Part shown: positions 35,741-47,985 of the stretch, piece by piece
How positions within the stretch are numbered: position 1 is the first letter of the stretch
Layout: each line of letters begins with the position of its first letter
Origin: Floccularia luteovirens
Taxonomy: Eukaryota > Basidiomycota > Agaricomycetes > Agaricales > Squamanitaceae
Length of the DNA: 64,000 nt
NCBI GenBank assembly: GCA_009739215.1
Contig: VSJF01000011.1
Coordinates: 620,001-684,000 of the forward strand
Direction: 5' to 3'
The notes under the pieces: generated by a model
Databases searched by the model: none
Seen by the model: only the letters and a program-made list of their open reading frames with translations
What the model was told of the DNA's origin: nothing
Position numbers and translations under genes: made by a program

Positions 35741-36204
35741 TGTGGGGTGAGTGTGCATGCTACCCCTGGATAAACACATTCCTGTTCCGTTTCTATCACA
35801 TTCTGTCTCATTTCACACTTATCACTGTTCCCTCTTTTCATTTCACATATTCACTATTTCCTATTATCACCTCATGTCTTTTCCTTTCTATTTCACTTTC
35901 CTTTTCCTTCATTACTTCACACCTTCATACCTTCACATTTATCACATTAAATCACCATTAGGTATAGACTGGATGACATGATGTGCATCACATATATTCC
36001 CTCTTTTTTCTATGTTTAGCCTATCTCATATCTCCTGTAGTACTTAAGGCCTACTAGTAGGAATATGTTTTGACAGTATCAATTACCCACTCTCATCCAA
36101 AAGCTTGACATAAGAACTACTACTAAACTACCATCTCTTCATCTAAAACTACTTCCTTGTCTCACTTGTCCTTACAAATCCCACAGGGGTTACCCTCCCC
36201 TACA
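35741..36204 (+). repeat. 3' LTR of the Gypsy element
   Basis: About 464 bp, the partner of 27415-27870 with scattered, mostly C/T and G/A differences. Confidence 0.88.
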
Positions 36205-36510
36205 CAATGTTTCGAAAATCACACCTATAACAAAACTCATAATGAATCGAACCTCAAAACACATCGAAATCATCAAAGTTGTCAAAATCAAGACAAAACT
36301 GTCCAAGATAAGCAACAATTAAAATTACAAGACAAAAAACTCACTGAAATCAATCCCTGATCCCTTCTAAAATCTCCAATTGACTTCCAATAACATCCCC
36401 TGAGCAAACATGTTGATGATCCCTAATGTACACATTGGGGATTGCAGGTTTGAAGATAATACTCATCAGCATATACACCAACGAGCATCAAGTAACAGTC
36501 ATAGTCACAG
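36205..36510. other. Unassigned AT-rich segment
   Basis: This is the right flank of the Gypsy insertion and should continue the fragment broken at 27414. No motif is recognised. Confidence 0.4.
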
Positions 36511-36875
36511 TGTTGAGCAGTACCCTGTGTTATACACAGTGGAGTGGAACTACCTTATCTTAGAGCTTACTTTGTTGTGCTTACGGGCTAATACTGACTA
36601 CTATCAATATAATTGGACAAGGAGCATAGTACGAAAATACAAGGTCCTTATATACAGATTTACTGTATGTGCATATTTGTAAATAGTGGTCTGTGCTAGA
36701 TAGTTTCATAAGTCACATGTTCTTTGTAGAATGTTGTAGAACATCAAAGAACATGCTTAGTCATAATGCATGTGACATATAAAGCATATGTTGAGTGAGT
36801 CACATGACTAGGTCATATGACATATCATGTTACATGAATCATGTGATCCTTCACATGATAGTTGTTGTCACAACA
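36511..36875 (-). mobile_element. Solo LTR, family K (365 bp)
   Basis: On the given strand it starts TGTTGAGCAGTACCC and ends GTTGTCACAACA. It is the same family as the LTR at 61568-61929, which belongs to the minus-strand Copia. I see no target duplication, so one flank may have rearranged. CACATG/CATGTG motifs are clustered in its U3. Confidence 0.78.
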
Positions 36876-37371
36876 CTTGCATCACACATGACCAAGGTAG
36901 TCATGATCCTGTGCACTAATATTAGCAGGAGTGCTGTTTTCTTGGTCCAAAAGGCAAATCCACATGATAATCCCAATTAAGACCAATGATCAGATAAGTG
37001 ATGGCACTGATATGGGGGTTTTACCGGCTAATTTTAGGAAACGCAGTGGCCGAGGGGCTTGTGAGCTAAAGTTGATGGTTGATGGCATCAGCGGGCTGCA
37101 GTGGTCCTCATTAAGCTATGTGGCATCTGGAAGAGTGCACTGCAGGAATTAAGAATGGAGGTGCATGTCCTGGCTATCACTAGTATTGAGCAGGGCATTT
37201 GTAGTGTCTGGGGCTTTGCAATATGAAAGTTGGGTAGTCAATTGCATAAGAATTACTGAATGTTGCACTTCGCATTGTAATTGGTTGGGGAACATTCTCT
37301 GATGTGCATTAGGCTTAGACTATGTCTTGGGCTTATCATATCCATTCCGAAGGTAGTAGGGGTTTCCCACA
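36876..37371. other. Unassigned segment
   Basis: This ~500-bp stretch contains no gene or repeat end that I recognise. Its CpG content is low, as in the rest of the island. Confidence 0.35.
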
Positions 37372-38406
37372 GCATACTTGTATTTAAGTAGTATGAAACT
37401 ACAGACAAGCCTCAGCTTGATCTTAGTTTTCAAGTACCCTCTAATACAGGTGATTACTATAAGGGGAACCCCAAGTTCAACCTTTTGAACCCTTCGAAAC
37501 CACTCAGCAATACCTTCGACACCACTTCCTACTCTCAATACAACTTTAACATGCTTACTATCAAGGAGTTATATATTTAGATATAGTTACTAAGGTTGCC
37601 ACCCTATCTAAGATGGTAACCCTTCTTCGATACCTCTTCTATTTTTATCCACATATATAGCAACACCCCTGGACAGAAATCCTTAGACTTTTCTCTTCGG
37701 ATTTCCTGTCCAGATGAGTAGATAGAATATATATACTTTACAATATAATAACTTCAGATTTCCTGTCCAGTTTCGACACGCTTCCTGTTTCGCAGCCTGT
37801 TGCGACACTTTGAAAACACACACTGCACAAACTGCCCAGTTGCCCTTACAATTACTCTGTTATCCTCCTATAACAACCTAAGTGACTCTTCCTCCCCTGT
37901 CTAGAATGGCAGGATTATTGTATATAGCAGGCACAGATGAACACTGTATAGCCTGAAAATGCCTGGCTGTCTCCTCCTCTGTAACTAACCTCAGAGAGAC
38001 CCTGACAGATGGTTTGTAACCTGTGTAGTAGCATAACCTACTATTGCACCAGGGAAACCTGACTGGCAAAACCATCAACTGTTCCCTCACCCTGGACGGC
38101 CAAATGACAAGACTAGTAAACGATGAATGTATAAACTCCTAATGATAATACTACTTAAATACAAGTATGCTACTTCTAATAATAACCTATTGCATGCTTG
38201 CTCAGTAAGCTACAAGTCAATGCAGAGTCATACAGAAGTGTCTACAAGTCATTTAGAAGCCTATACAAGTCACTACAAGTTAAAAGAACCAAAATGTGAG
38301 TCATAATACAGATGTGTATAAGAAAGTAATAAACAAGGCAGGAACATGTTATAGTGCGCATTCTAAAGTCTAGGGAGATAAGTGGTATCTGGATAAGGTC
38401 ATAACA
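37372..38406. mobile_element. Rearranged LTR, family D, with element E1 inside
   Basis: The left part (from GCATACTTGTATTTAAGTAG to about 38150) is the 3' two thirds of D in plus direction. The right part (to CATAACA at 38406) is the first ~250 bp of D in minus direction. So the halves sit head to head, hinged at the same 20-bp segment. It looks like a product of recombination between inverted D copies. Confidence 0.65.
37458..37851 (+). mobile_element. Element E copy 1 (394 bp), TSD ATTAC
   Basis: The ends are TATAAGGGGAACC (one change from TGTAAGGGG) and GTTGCCCTTACA. ATTAC lies at 37453-37457 and 37852-37856. A TATA-like CATATATAG lies mid-element. It is probably a solo LTR or TRIM, as its TG...CA ends and 5-bp duplication suggest. 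The unusually long inverted ends (TGTAAGGG/CCCTTACA) also allow a MITE. Confidence 0.85.
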
Positions 38407-38978
38407 GATATGAAGATAACAAATGATGGACTAACCATGTTGGTCATAGAGGGATTCTATATGAATCTACTGCATGCTTTGCAGAGTCTGATTGATATCA
38501 AACATTTACACTCCTCAACAATAACTGTGATTGCTAATGGCCATAGTAGGGGTAGAGTGTGTCAAGTGACCAACATGAACAGTTTTTTGAGAGTTACTAA
38601 AGCAGAATTTGAGCCCCTCAGGCTAATGACTAGCTGAAGCTTGAATTTGTATAGAATATTTTTGTCACACAAGTTTCCCTATTTATTGAGTGTATTTCAA
38701 CCATTATACTGTGGGAAGGGAATGGATTGATAATCAAACACTTTAGGCATTGAAATTAAAACTCCATTACATTGAATATCAGAGTATTACTATTTGATAA
38801 TCATTGTCTTTGCAATTGAAAATCAATGCCTTTAATATTGTTCTTCATCATAATTCTAATTGAATATAAATTGATTTGAAGGCTTTGATTGGCTCATTTT
38901 GACATTGATTTTCAATTGAATTTCGAGTGAATTTTCAGTACATTTTCAATTCAAACATTTTCATCAAATCATTATCAT
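38407..38978. other. Unassigned AT-rich segment
   Basis: This stretch holds one 75-codon ORF without recognisable features and AATTGAAAATCAATG-like palindromic AT-rich runs. Nothing is called. Confidence 0.35.
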
Positions 38979-40021
38979 TATTATGAACCTTATCCAGATA
39001 CCTACTTATCTCTCTGGACTTTAGAACAGTGTGCATAATATGTTCCTACCTTGTTTATTACTTTCTCATACACATCTGTATTATGACTCACATTTTGGTT
39101 CTTTTAACTCATAGTGACTTGTACAGGCTTCTAAATGACTTATAGACACTTCTGTATGACTCTGCATTAATTTGTAGCTTACTGAGCAAGTATGCAATAG
39201 ATTATTATTAGAAGTAGCATACTTGTATTTAAGTAGTGTGAAACTACAGACAAGTCCTCAGCTTGATCTTAGTTTTGAGTACTCTCTAATACAGGCAATT
39301 ACTCTATTACCTCAGTGACAACTAAGTGACTCTCTCCCCTGTCTAGAATGGCAGGATCATTATATATAATGGCACAGACAACACCATCTAGTCTGAAAAC
39401 ACCTGACTAGTTTTTGTTGTGACTAGCAACTCCATGTGATAAGATTAGTAGTTATGTGATTAGTCACAGTGCTCGTCAGTCATGTGTTGTAGACCTGATA
39501 AGATAAGATAAGGATCACACCATTATAATGACTAAGATGTAATGACACACATAGGTCTAGAGCATTCTAGAGCTTACTGTGTACACACAGTATGACTCAT
39601 GTTATGGAACATGTATGACTCATGTTCCTATCCTGGAGTAGACACTGAGGTAGTTTCATGTATATGCTAGGTAACTACATTAGGTATTACACAGCCATGA
39701 CTATAATGTATATATACAGAGTAGTAACAGTCTAATATACTTTGTCCAATTACTTGGTAGTAGTTAGTAGCACAGCCCCTCTAAGCAACAGTAAGAACCC
39801 CAGGTAAGATAGTTCCTATCACTATGTGTAACAGGTGCTGCTCAACAGTTTTCCATGGTAACTGACCTCCATGAGGCCCCAACAGGTGGTAGTTAAAAAC
39901 CTGTGTAAAGGTATCTCCCTTTACTGTGCTTGGGAAATCTGACAAGCATTCAACCGCACCCTAACCCAGATGGCCAAATGATGAGACAGATAAATGATGA
40001 TGCAAACCCCTAATGGTAACA
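38979..40021 (+). mobile_element. Solo LTR, family D (plus), split by LTR C
   Basis: The start is degraded (TATTATGAACC for TGTTATGACC) and the end is CTAATGGTAACA. Without the nested LTR it is ~605 bp, like the other D copies. It carries many TG/CA where the minus-strand copies keep CG. Confidence 0.75.
39415..39847 (+). mobile_element. Solo LTR, family C (433 bp), TSD GTTTT
   Basis: It starts TGTTGTGACTAGCAACTCC and ends GTGCTGCTCAACA. GTTTT is at 39410-39414 and 39848-39852. It sits inside D. Confidence 0.88.
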
Positions 40022-40025
40022 CATA

Positions 40026-40631
40026 TATTACCATTTTGGGGTTTAGGTGTCGTCATTTACTGGTCTCATCGTAGGTATGTCTGGGTTAGAGAACAGTTGG
40101 GGTTTGCTAGTCAGGTTTCCCTAGCGCGATGGTAGGTTATGCTACCATACAGGTTACAAACCACCTGTTGGGGTCTCTCTGAGGTCAGTTACAGAGGTGG
40201 GGACAGCCAGGCGTTTCAGGCTGTATGGTGTCATCCGTGCTGTTATTTACAACAATCTTGCCATCCTAGACAAGGGAGGGAGAGTCACTTAGATGTCACT
40301 GAGGTAACAGAGTAATCGCTCATATTAGGAGGTACTCGAAACTAAGATCAAGCTGAGGCTTGACTGTAGTTCCGCACTACTTAAATACAAGTATGCTACT
40401 TCTAATAATAAACTATTGCGTGCTTGCTCAGTAAGCTACAAGTCAACGCAGAGTCATACAGAAGTATCTACAAGTCATTTAGAAGCCTACACAAGTCACT
40501 ACGAGTTAATAGAAGTAAAACGCGAGTCATATACAAAACGTGTATGGAAAACTAATAAACAAGGCGGGAATGCATTGCGCTCATGTTCTTAAGTCCAGGG
40601 AGATAGCGCGTGTCCAGATAAGGTCATAACA
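40026..40631 (-). mobile_element. Solo LTR, family D (minus), TSD ACATA
   Basis: It is 606 bp and reads TATTACC...CATAACA on the given strand. ACATA flanks it at 40021-40025 and 40632-40636. It inserted at the very end of the neighbouring plus copy, which creates a large inverted repeat. It keeps many CpGs, so it is younger. Confidence 0.85.
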
Positions 40632-40636
40632 ACATA

Positions 40637-43073
40637 TAATGAAGAAGAGGAGAGTGAAGTTTGCCATAACACTGAAGAAGACCTTGACAACATACAAGCT
40701 GAATTTGAGACAGAGTTTTGTAAACTAAGTATGTGTGTCAAATTATTATAATCATGAGTTGCAACTCAGTACAGTTAACAATAATAACAGAAAATTACAT
40801 GCTTACAGATGATGACTGAGATAATATTAGCACATTCAAGCTATGTATGACATCTATTATGTCCCACATGGCATTCAACAAGATGAGAAAGACATTTAGC
40901 CATAAAATCAATATTTCATCTGAGTAAGTGATATTACATCAAATCGCAATCCTAGCTGAAATAAAACCCATCTGGTATGACTCTTGTGTCAACTCTTGTA
41001 TGGCATATACATCATGTTATTACCTGAACCAAAAAATGTGCCAATACTATAAAGAATCCTCACTACTAAATCAGACCAGAAAACACCTCATTGCAAATTC
41101 TGCTACCTTTCTCTTATACCACAGTTGCAAGGCCTTTTTCAGAACCCAGATCTGATCCAATTACTCTCATACCAACAATCATTCATGAAATCTTCAAATG
41201 GCATTTGGGATGTATTTGATGCTTCATACTACTAATGTTTATGCAAGCACCATGTCATTATCAATAGGTGTCAAACAGCCTTACAAGTATTTCGCAAATC
41301 CAGAAGACATTAGCTCTTGGACTTTATGTGGATGGCTATCTGTTATTTTTGAGGTGCAGAGAAGGGCCATCAACAACTCTAATTGTTCTACAAAACTATA
41401 ACCTTCCTCCCCAAATTCATACTCATCTCATCTCTCTCATTTTCATTGGGATCATTCCAGGCCCTCGTCAACCAAAAGACATATCCTCATTCTTAGCATC
41501 ATTGGATGATGAATTGGCCATACTTGCAGAGGGTATAAAAATACACAATGCATTATGAGGGTGCCAATTTACCCTTCGTGCTTTTGTTATCTTCAAGTTG
41601 GGTGATATTGTTGTCATTGAGAAACTCATCAGTATCAAAGGGCATAATGACTCCTGCCCTTGTTGCTCATGTACTCTCCATGGTGTTTGAAATGTTACAG
41701 CATGAGGTACAAATTATTATATTCCACTAACACTACCCCTAGATACAACTATATATAGTGTGCCAGGACTACAAATAGGTGCAGAGTGCAATGCACATAA
41801 TATATCCAAACATCACCTATTGCGACTTTAAATCCACACTAAGGGCAATTGATTCTGCACATATAATGAAAGAAAAGGAGGAACTTTCAAAATTCCATGG
41901 AATTTGGGATTACCCTACACTGAGATGTATAGAATCTGTTGACTTTGCCAGATCTGTTTCATGGGATTGGATGCATCTGCTCTTAGAGAACATAGTTCTC
42001 AATCCTCATAAATCTATGGATAGGGGTCATTTAAAGGCCTTGATAGTGGGTCTAAGAAGTACATCATTAATCCAGGTATCTGGGAATAGATTGGACATGA
42101 AACCAAGGAGGCAGTAAGGAACTATCTCCTCATCCTTTGTATAAGCACTTTCAAATATTGTTGAAGAACATTCAAACTTTACTACTGAGTCATAGTGTTT
42201 TTGGTTTATATACCTTATGCCTATTCTACTTTGTGGTCACTTCCTTCATGAGAAGTACTACACTTATGCATGCAATCCTTGTTGATATCATGAAGACTTC
42301 ACTTCAAATTCTCCCTTGAATATAATGAGGTTGACAAACTAGAGAAAAAAATCATCAAATAGGTCAGAAAATATGAGAGATGCACTAAACAGAAATTTAG
42401 AAGTGAAAAACCATTAACTAACAGTTCACAGTGCATATGAATATGTACAGATACTACTACCAATATAAAGAAAGTCATCTATCAACATGTACCTTGACAA
42501 TTCATGAATTGCTCCACATTGCAGATGATATCCATAATTGTGGTTCTAGTTTCATGACTTGGACCTTTTTCATGGAAAAATTCTATGAAATGTTGAAGAT
42601 GGGCCTCTGCTCAAAATCTCATCCTTGGGCCAATCTCAACAAATGACTGATATATATGTCTTACCTTGCACAGCTTGCATGTCAGTATGATTTAAGAAAG
42701 TAGCTAGAAACTTATAGCAGCAATCTATGCCATGACAATATTACTAAAGAAAATTCAAGATCATATGCTGGATGTTAGTACAGTTTTTGTGTTGAAACAA
42801 ATTTCAAGGCACTAAAATTAATCACCTAGATGAGACACATGTTGTCTGCACTTCTTGTGTCAAAGAGTTCATTCCTGATAATGAATTATGCTTATGAATT
42901 GCAATCTATTTGTGTGAATTGACTGGCTTATGTCATGATCAAATCAAAGCTAGGATTCCTCACATAATGACTGCTTAGGGAAGGGTTTAGATCTCCAGTG
43001 GTGGGGACACTATCCGAACTGCAATGGATGCATCTAAACATCATGATGAACATGACTCATCATATATACAGAT
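40637..43073 (+). pseudogene. Plavaka-type (KDZ/Tnp2-like) transposase, copy 1, decayed
   Basis: This is a cut-and-paste DNA transposase of the family common in agaricomycetes. Recognisable blocks in order are: an acidic N-terminus, DVFDASYY, ALGLYVDGYLLFLRC, QNYNLPPQIHTH, GIIPGPRQPKD, SFLASLDDELAILAEGIK, then DIVVIEKLISIKGHND with Cys residues. Next come WDWMHLLLENIVLNP, the motif most typical of the family, and C-terminal LTIHELLHIADDI. Stops and frameshifts separate nearly every block, so it is inactive. Confidence 0.82.
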
Positions 43074-43288
43074 TAGTTGAACTTTTTTTACAAGTTATAT
43101 TTGATTAACAATATCTCTACTTAAGTATGAGTATGAGTATGAAGACAGAGAGAGAGTTGTCAAGTGCATGAGTTATGGTCAACTCAAAAGGGTTATAGCT
43201 TGCATGCTACTCAATGATAATATATTCAGAAATCTCCAAGAAACAACTCTTCTTCTTGCACTGATCAAGGTTTCCCAAACATCAGGAG

Positions 43289-44116
43289 TGTTGAGTAGCC
43301 ATCTGTGTGGTGCACAGTGATAGAAACTCAAGCTCTTACCTTTGTGCTTACTTAATCATATACTTAGTCAGTATACTACTACTATCCAGAAAGGACCAAA
43401 TATATTCATATGTAAAGAGCATCCTTATATACAGCTTTACTGTATGTATATATTTGGCATAGTAGGTCTGTGCACTATTCTACATAATCACATGTCTAAC
43501 TCATAAAACCTCATAGAAGATTTGTCAAGAACTGACTTCAGAGTCAACTCCATGAACTCGGAGTTAATGCTCGTTGGATGTTAGATGTAGCTTCAACGAT
43601 GTCCATTGTGCCCTGCCAACTTCCAATGTCTAATTTACGAATGCCAAGGTTTGTGTCCGAAGACCAGAGTTGTTGTGAGAAGAGGACAGAACTTAGAGAG
43701 GAACAAGATTATGAGTCTTAGTTGATATTCAAACTACAAAACTGTATACATCCCTGTAGTTTAAATACTAGTAACAACATGTAAATATCCCCAAGGGTGG
43801 TAATGTGGGGAGAGTACATTAAAGTGAACAAAGGGATGACGGAATAAGGAAAAGTGTTTGTTACAAGGGTTATGTAATATAGAGGATGTAAGTCTGAGAA
43901 ACAGAGAAAAGGGGAAAAGGTAATTAAAAGAAGTCCAAGGTAGATGGAAATATGTCCAAGGTATTGGAGGTGTTCGGATCCTGACAAGGTTGTAGAACAT
44001 GCTTAGTCATATGGCATGTGACATAGGGCATAGATGGATGTAGTCATGTGACACATCATGTGAACATATCACCTGACGAATTATGTAATCCATTATGTGA
44101 TCATGCTGTTATAATA
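43289..44116 (-). mobile_element. Solo LTR, family B (minus), split by LTR F'
   Basis: On the given strand it starts TGTTGAGTAGCC and ends ATCATGCTGTTATAATA. Family B copies are also at 28749, 51028 and 56084. Without the insert it is ~360 bp. No clear duplication remains. Confidence 0.8.
43523..43986 (-). mobile_element. Solo LTR, family F' (464 bp), TSD AGATT/AGGTT
   Basis: It reads TGTCAAGAACTGACTTC...GGATCCTGACA on the given strand. The flanking pentamers differ by one transition. It is nested in LTR B. Confidence 0.85.
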
Positions 44117-44926
44117 GTCAAGTTCCCCCTTCTACATCGTCACTCACAACTCCAACTTGATGTTGGTTATAGGTGAAGGATTTTAACTTTGCATCAGTCC
44201 TCCTCAATTGATTGGACTTGATGTCCTCAATCTTGATGATATTGATATCTGGTTCAAGGCTCTGTCACTCTCAAGAGTTCTGCCTGCTTCTCAATATGGA
44301 TCTCCTTTCTCCCTCACACCTTATCACACCTCTATGCTAGGAATTCAGTTCCTTCACTTGCTCCCTGGCCTGATTCAGCACACTTTGAAGTTTGGTGTGG
44401 TATGTTTCTCCTCTTTTCTCTGTATTATATTCCTGATGTACTTTCTTATTGCAATCCATTTCTTTCTATGCTTTAGGATGGTTAAATCATGACTACTCCT
44501 ACATATTGCCAGACCCTGATTAGTGACTGCATTTGCTATGAAGGATTCAGCACAATTGATAGATTATAGATTGGTTTTCATCATTGGTATAGTATTTCCA
44601 CATATTAGAGATGAAATGGTTTGACTGATTCATTTGGACCATGTAGTCACAGTTTGAACACCTTGTCTACCCATGTATAGTTTGTTCTTGGCCACACCTA
44701 TCTTTGTGAGCAGGAATTTAGATCTTAACTATTCAGATAATCACAGCACCCCAGTAAGCTCTATTATCAACTTTTGTATTTTTCCTCAGTCTAAACAACT
44801 CTGTTACATATTTTGTGGTCACTCATCTCTTTTGATCTATATGTCCCTATAGCATAACTGCATTATTCTTTGTACTGCCTTTCAATAAATGTGATGTTTT
44901 TTTCTCTCAGTATTTGGCCACAATTG
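44117..44926. other. Unassigned segment left of the Copia element
   Basis: The target duplication shows that this DNA was once joined to 52683. It may be the left part of Plavaka copy 2, but I recognise no motif in it. Confidence 0.35.
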
Positions 44927-45280
44927 TGTTGCAACAGCAACAATCACATGACTGATTATATAATTAATCATATGATGGAGCACGTGACTAATGATGTGTC
45001 TCACACTTATATGCTCTATGGCACATGACCTTCATGAACATTCTATAAGCTTCTACAAGCTTCCATATATAGTCACATGATATGTTAGTGTATACGTGCA
45101 TGGACCATTGTACAAAGGTGTACAAACACCAATTATGTATATAAGCAGAGCTACTAGACCTTATATTCTTTGTCAAATTTTATTTGTAGTAGTCAATACT
45201 AGCATTAAGTCTCTAAGTCCTAAGTAAGCTCTAAGGTAAGATCAGTCTTCTCTACTGTGTAAACAGAGTGCTGCTCAACA
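44927..45280 (+). repeat. 5' LTR of the Copia element (family A)
   Basis: 354 bp. The leader that follows begins GGTTATGGGCC, the candidate primer-binding site. The LTR contains TATATAAG and a CACATG/CACGTG cluster. Confidence 0.9.
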
Positions 45281-45566
45281 GGTTATGGGCCTCAGTGCCA
45301 GTCTCAATGGCATGTTTGTTGCTGCCTATGATGACTAGGACTGTGTCCTTACCTTTAGAGAAGTGACTCTCTGGAGACTCTCTTAACCAGGTAGAGATCC
45401 AGTGTTGTCCACTCTATCAAGTGGCCTAAATTGTAATAGTTGACTTCATTGACTCTATGTGAGCCCTTTCTTATTGTTGCAGCACTCTCATAGTCACTGT
45501 GTTAAACGTTGTGCTGATGCTCTTAATTGTAGCTCACCAACACCCCAACAAACCCAATAATAAGAA

Positions 45567-46918
45567 ATGTCTTCTCAAGTATTTCAAGCTATGTTCTTTA
45601 TCTTCTCTGGCGCTCATTAGTATGAGTGGAAGACCATAATAGTCAACCATCTTCAAGCCTCCTAGTTGTGGCAAGTTGCCTCCAGACAATGAACCTGACC
45701 TTCACCTCAGTCTGCTGACCAGGTTGATGAGTGTATGGTAGCAATTGTCTACACATGGGACAATAAGGACAATGCTGCCATTGGGCAATTGAAACAATGC
45801 CTCTCCCCTGAGATTCAGAACCTTGCTGCAAAGGCAGGGTGTACTACTTCTAAGAAGATGTGGGATTGGTTAGTAGTGTTGTGACAGCAACTCCACGTGA
45901 TAGATTAGTAGTCATGTGATTAGTCACGTGCTTGTCAGTCATGTGTTGTAGACCTGATAAGATAAGATAAGGTCACACCTGTATATATGACTAAGATGTA
46001 ATGACACACACAGTCTAGAATATTCTAGAGCTTACTGTGGATACATGTATGACTCATGTTATGGAACGTGTATGACTCATGTCCTACCTGGAGTAGACAC
46101 AAGGTGTTTCATGTACACGCTGGTAACTACATTAGGTATTACACAGCCACACCTATAATATATATAACAAAGGTAGTAACATCAATATACCTTGTCCAAT
46201 TTACTTGGTAGTAGTCAGTAGTAATAGCCCCTCTAAGCAACAGTAAGAACCCCAGGTAAGATAGTTCCTATCACTGTGTGTGACAGGCGCTGCTCAACAA
46301 GTAGAACAGTATAAGGTTAAGGAGCTTGGGACTATTTTTGAGCTATACAAGAAGTTGAAAGACTTCAAGCTTGGAGGAGGTAACCCTAAGCCTGATTTTC
46401 TCTGCCTAAATGACATATTTGGGAGATTGCAGCAAAATAACTGTGAAATCCCTGAGTTGTTATAGGCATTGATTGCATTATCAGTGATTCCAGATAAATG
46501 GAATATCATAATCACCAATCTGCTGCAAAATAAAAATATGTAGACACTCAAATTAGTAGACATCATGCAAGCCATCCAACACCAGTTTTCTGGGACAAAC
46601 ATTACCAGAGCCACTACTGGCAGTGGAGGATAGGCAAATAAGATGTTGAACATTAAGCTGAAACAATTGAACCCTCAATATAAAGACCAGTCTAACAACA
46701 AAAAAGAAGACTCTCCCAATGACAGTCAAAAGGGCAGTAAGAAACAGCATGGTAAAAGAGGAAAAGGCAAGAGAGAGAAAGGAAAAGCAAAAGCAGCAGA
46801 AGAAAATAAGGAAGGAAGTAGTTCACATGTCACATCTGTGGCTATCATGCCACCTATTTCATTGGCAAGTCGTATTGAGCCTTCTAGTGCTCCGACTCCC
46901 AGATTTACTTTCTTGTAG
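45567..46918 (+). pseudogene. Copia gag, with solo LTR C inside
   Basis: It starts MSSQVFQAMFFIFSGAH at 45567. In-frame TAG and TGA codons come soon after. It joins across the LTR as KMWDWLV/EQYKVKELG, then LQALIALS-like (stop for Gln) SVIPDKWNIIITNLL. The C-terminus is Lys-rich (KGKREKGKAKAA), perhaps for RNA binding. No CCHC knuckle is intact. Confidence 0.8.
45877..46299 (+). mobile_element. Solo LTR, family C (423 bp), TSD AGTAG
   Basis: It starts TGTTGTGACAGCAACTCCAC and ends GCGCTGCTCAACA. AGTAG is at 45872-45876 and 46300-46304. Confidence 0.9.
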
Positions 46919-47210
46919 GAAAATCCCCACAAGTTCTACACTCCGCCAGCTGCTAGTACCTACACTGGCATGTAGGCATTGAGACATCCTGAGACACTAT
47001 TTAAAAGTGTCAAAAGGAGTAGGAAGCTTATAGACCATGAAGGTCTACCATAGCAACCACAGCATCTTCGTGTTTACAAGGAGACTGTGTTATTATATGA
47101 GTGGTTGGAACTCTCTACCTCTAGATTAGAGGAAGTACTAGAAGAGGTAAGTGAATCTCCCCCTAAATGTTTTAAGACCAAGTCCCCTAAACTATGGAAA
47201 CTATGCCTGG

Positions 47211-47670
47211 TGTCAGGAACCTGACATCTCTGCACCTCACAGAGCACATGAACATGTCACCACGGACTTCATTCAATGGACATAAACAGATGTCATGGAC
47301 TTCTTCTATTTTAACCTTTAAGTCGTGTCTAACTTATGTCAATTCCTCTTTTAAATTCCCTTTATCCTATTATTGTTATCTCCCTTATTTTCTATTCTCC
47401 ATGTGGAGATAACAAACATTTATTGTACTTAAGCTACATATATTGTAATTGTTCTGTAGCTTGAATATCAAATAAGACTTATAATTGCTCCATTCTCCAT
47501 CTCTCTCATCCATCTCTCCTCCTCCGTCCCTTACAGGACATTCTCCTCTGTTCCTACAAGTAAGACACAGAAGTCAGCAGGGTGCAACGGACATTGTTGA
47601 AGCCACGTCTTAACTCTGTCCTACGAACATCTCCACATTCACAGAGATCGTATAGAAGTCAGCTCTTGAT
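47211..47670 (+). mobile_element. Solo LTR, family F (460 bp), TSD CCTGG/CCTAG
   Basis: It starts TGTCAGGAACCTGACATC and ends CAGCTCTTGATA. The flanks differ by one transition. Copy 2 is at 57870-58330. Confidence 0.85.
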
Positions 47671-47985
47671 ACCTAGCCTGTTCAGACTCAGATGATAGTG
47701 TATCTCTCAGATCAGAGAATGAGGACTAGGACTATCCATATCCTGCTAACAGATGGATAGAGATGGAGGTTGATGAAGAGATTGCAAGCACTGCAAGAAT
47801 TGGGCACATCAATCAAGCACTTGAGTCTGGCTATGTGAATAAAAGGCAAGTACCTTTATCTTCTTATACATATAGCAACAAGATTGATCATGACCCACAG
47901 TGCCCTCTTCTAAACAGCTGCCATGGCAGACTTTATGTACCTTGTCATATGTATCTCTTGGCCCTTCTCAGGGCAATATAAATAA

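Larger units (their letters stand above)
27415..36204 (+). mobile_element. Ty3/Gypsy LTR retrotransposon, complete but decayed
   Basis: Two LTRs (27415-27870 and 35741-36204) start TGTGGGGTGAGTGTGCATGC and end ...TTACCCTCCCC(TACA). Between them lie gag, protease, RT-RNase H and integrase in the Gypsy order. The flanks share CAAT (CCAAT before, CAATG after). A purine tract GAGGAGAAGG precedes the 3' LTR. The LTRs differ mostly by transitions, so the insertion is not recent. Two solo LTRs (28749-29051, 29363-30522) have since landed in gag. Confidence 0.9.
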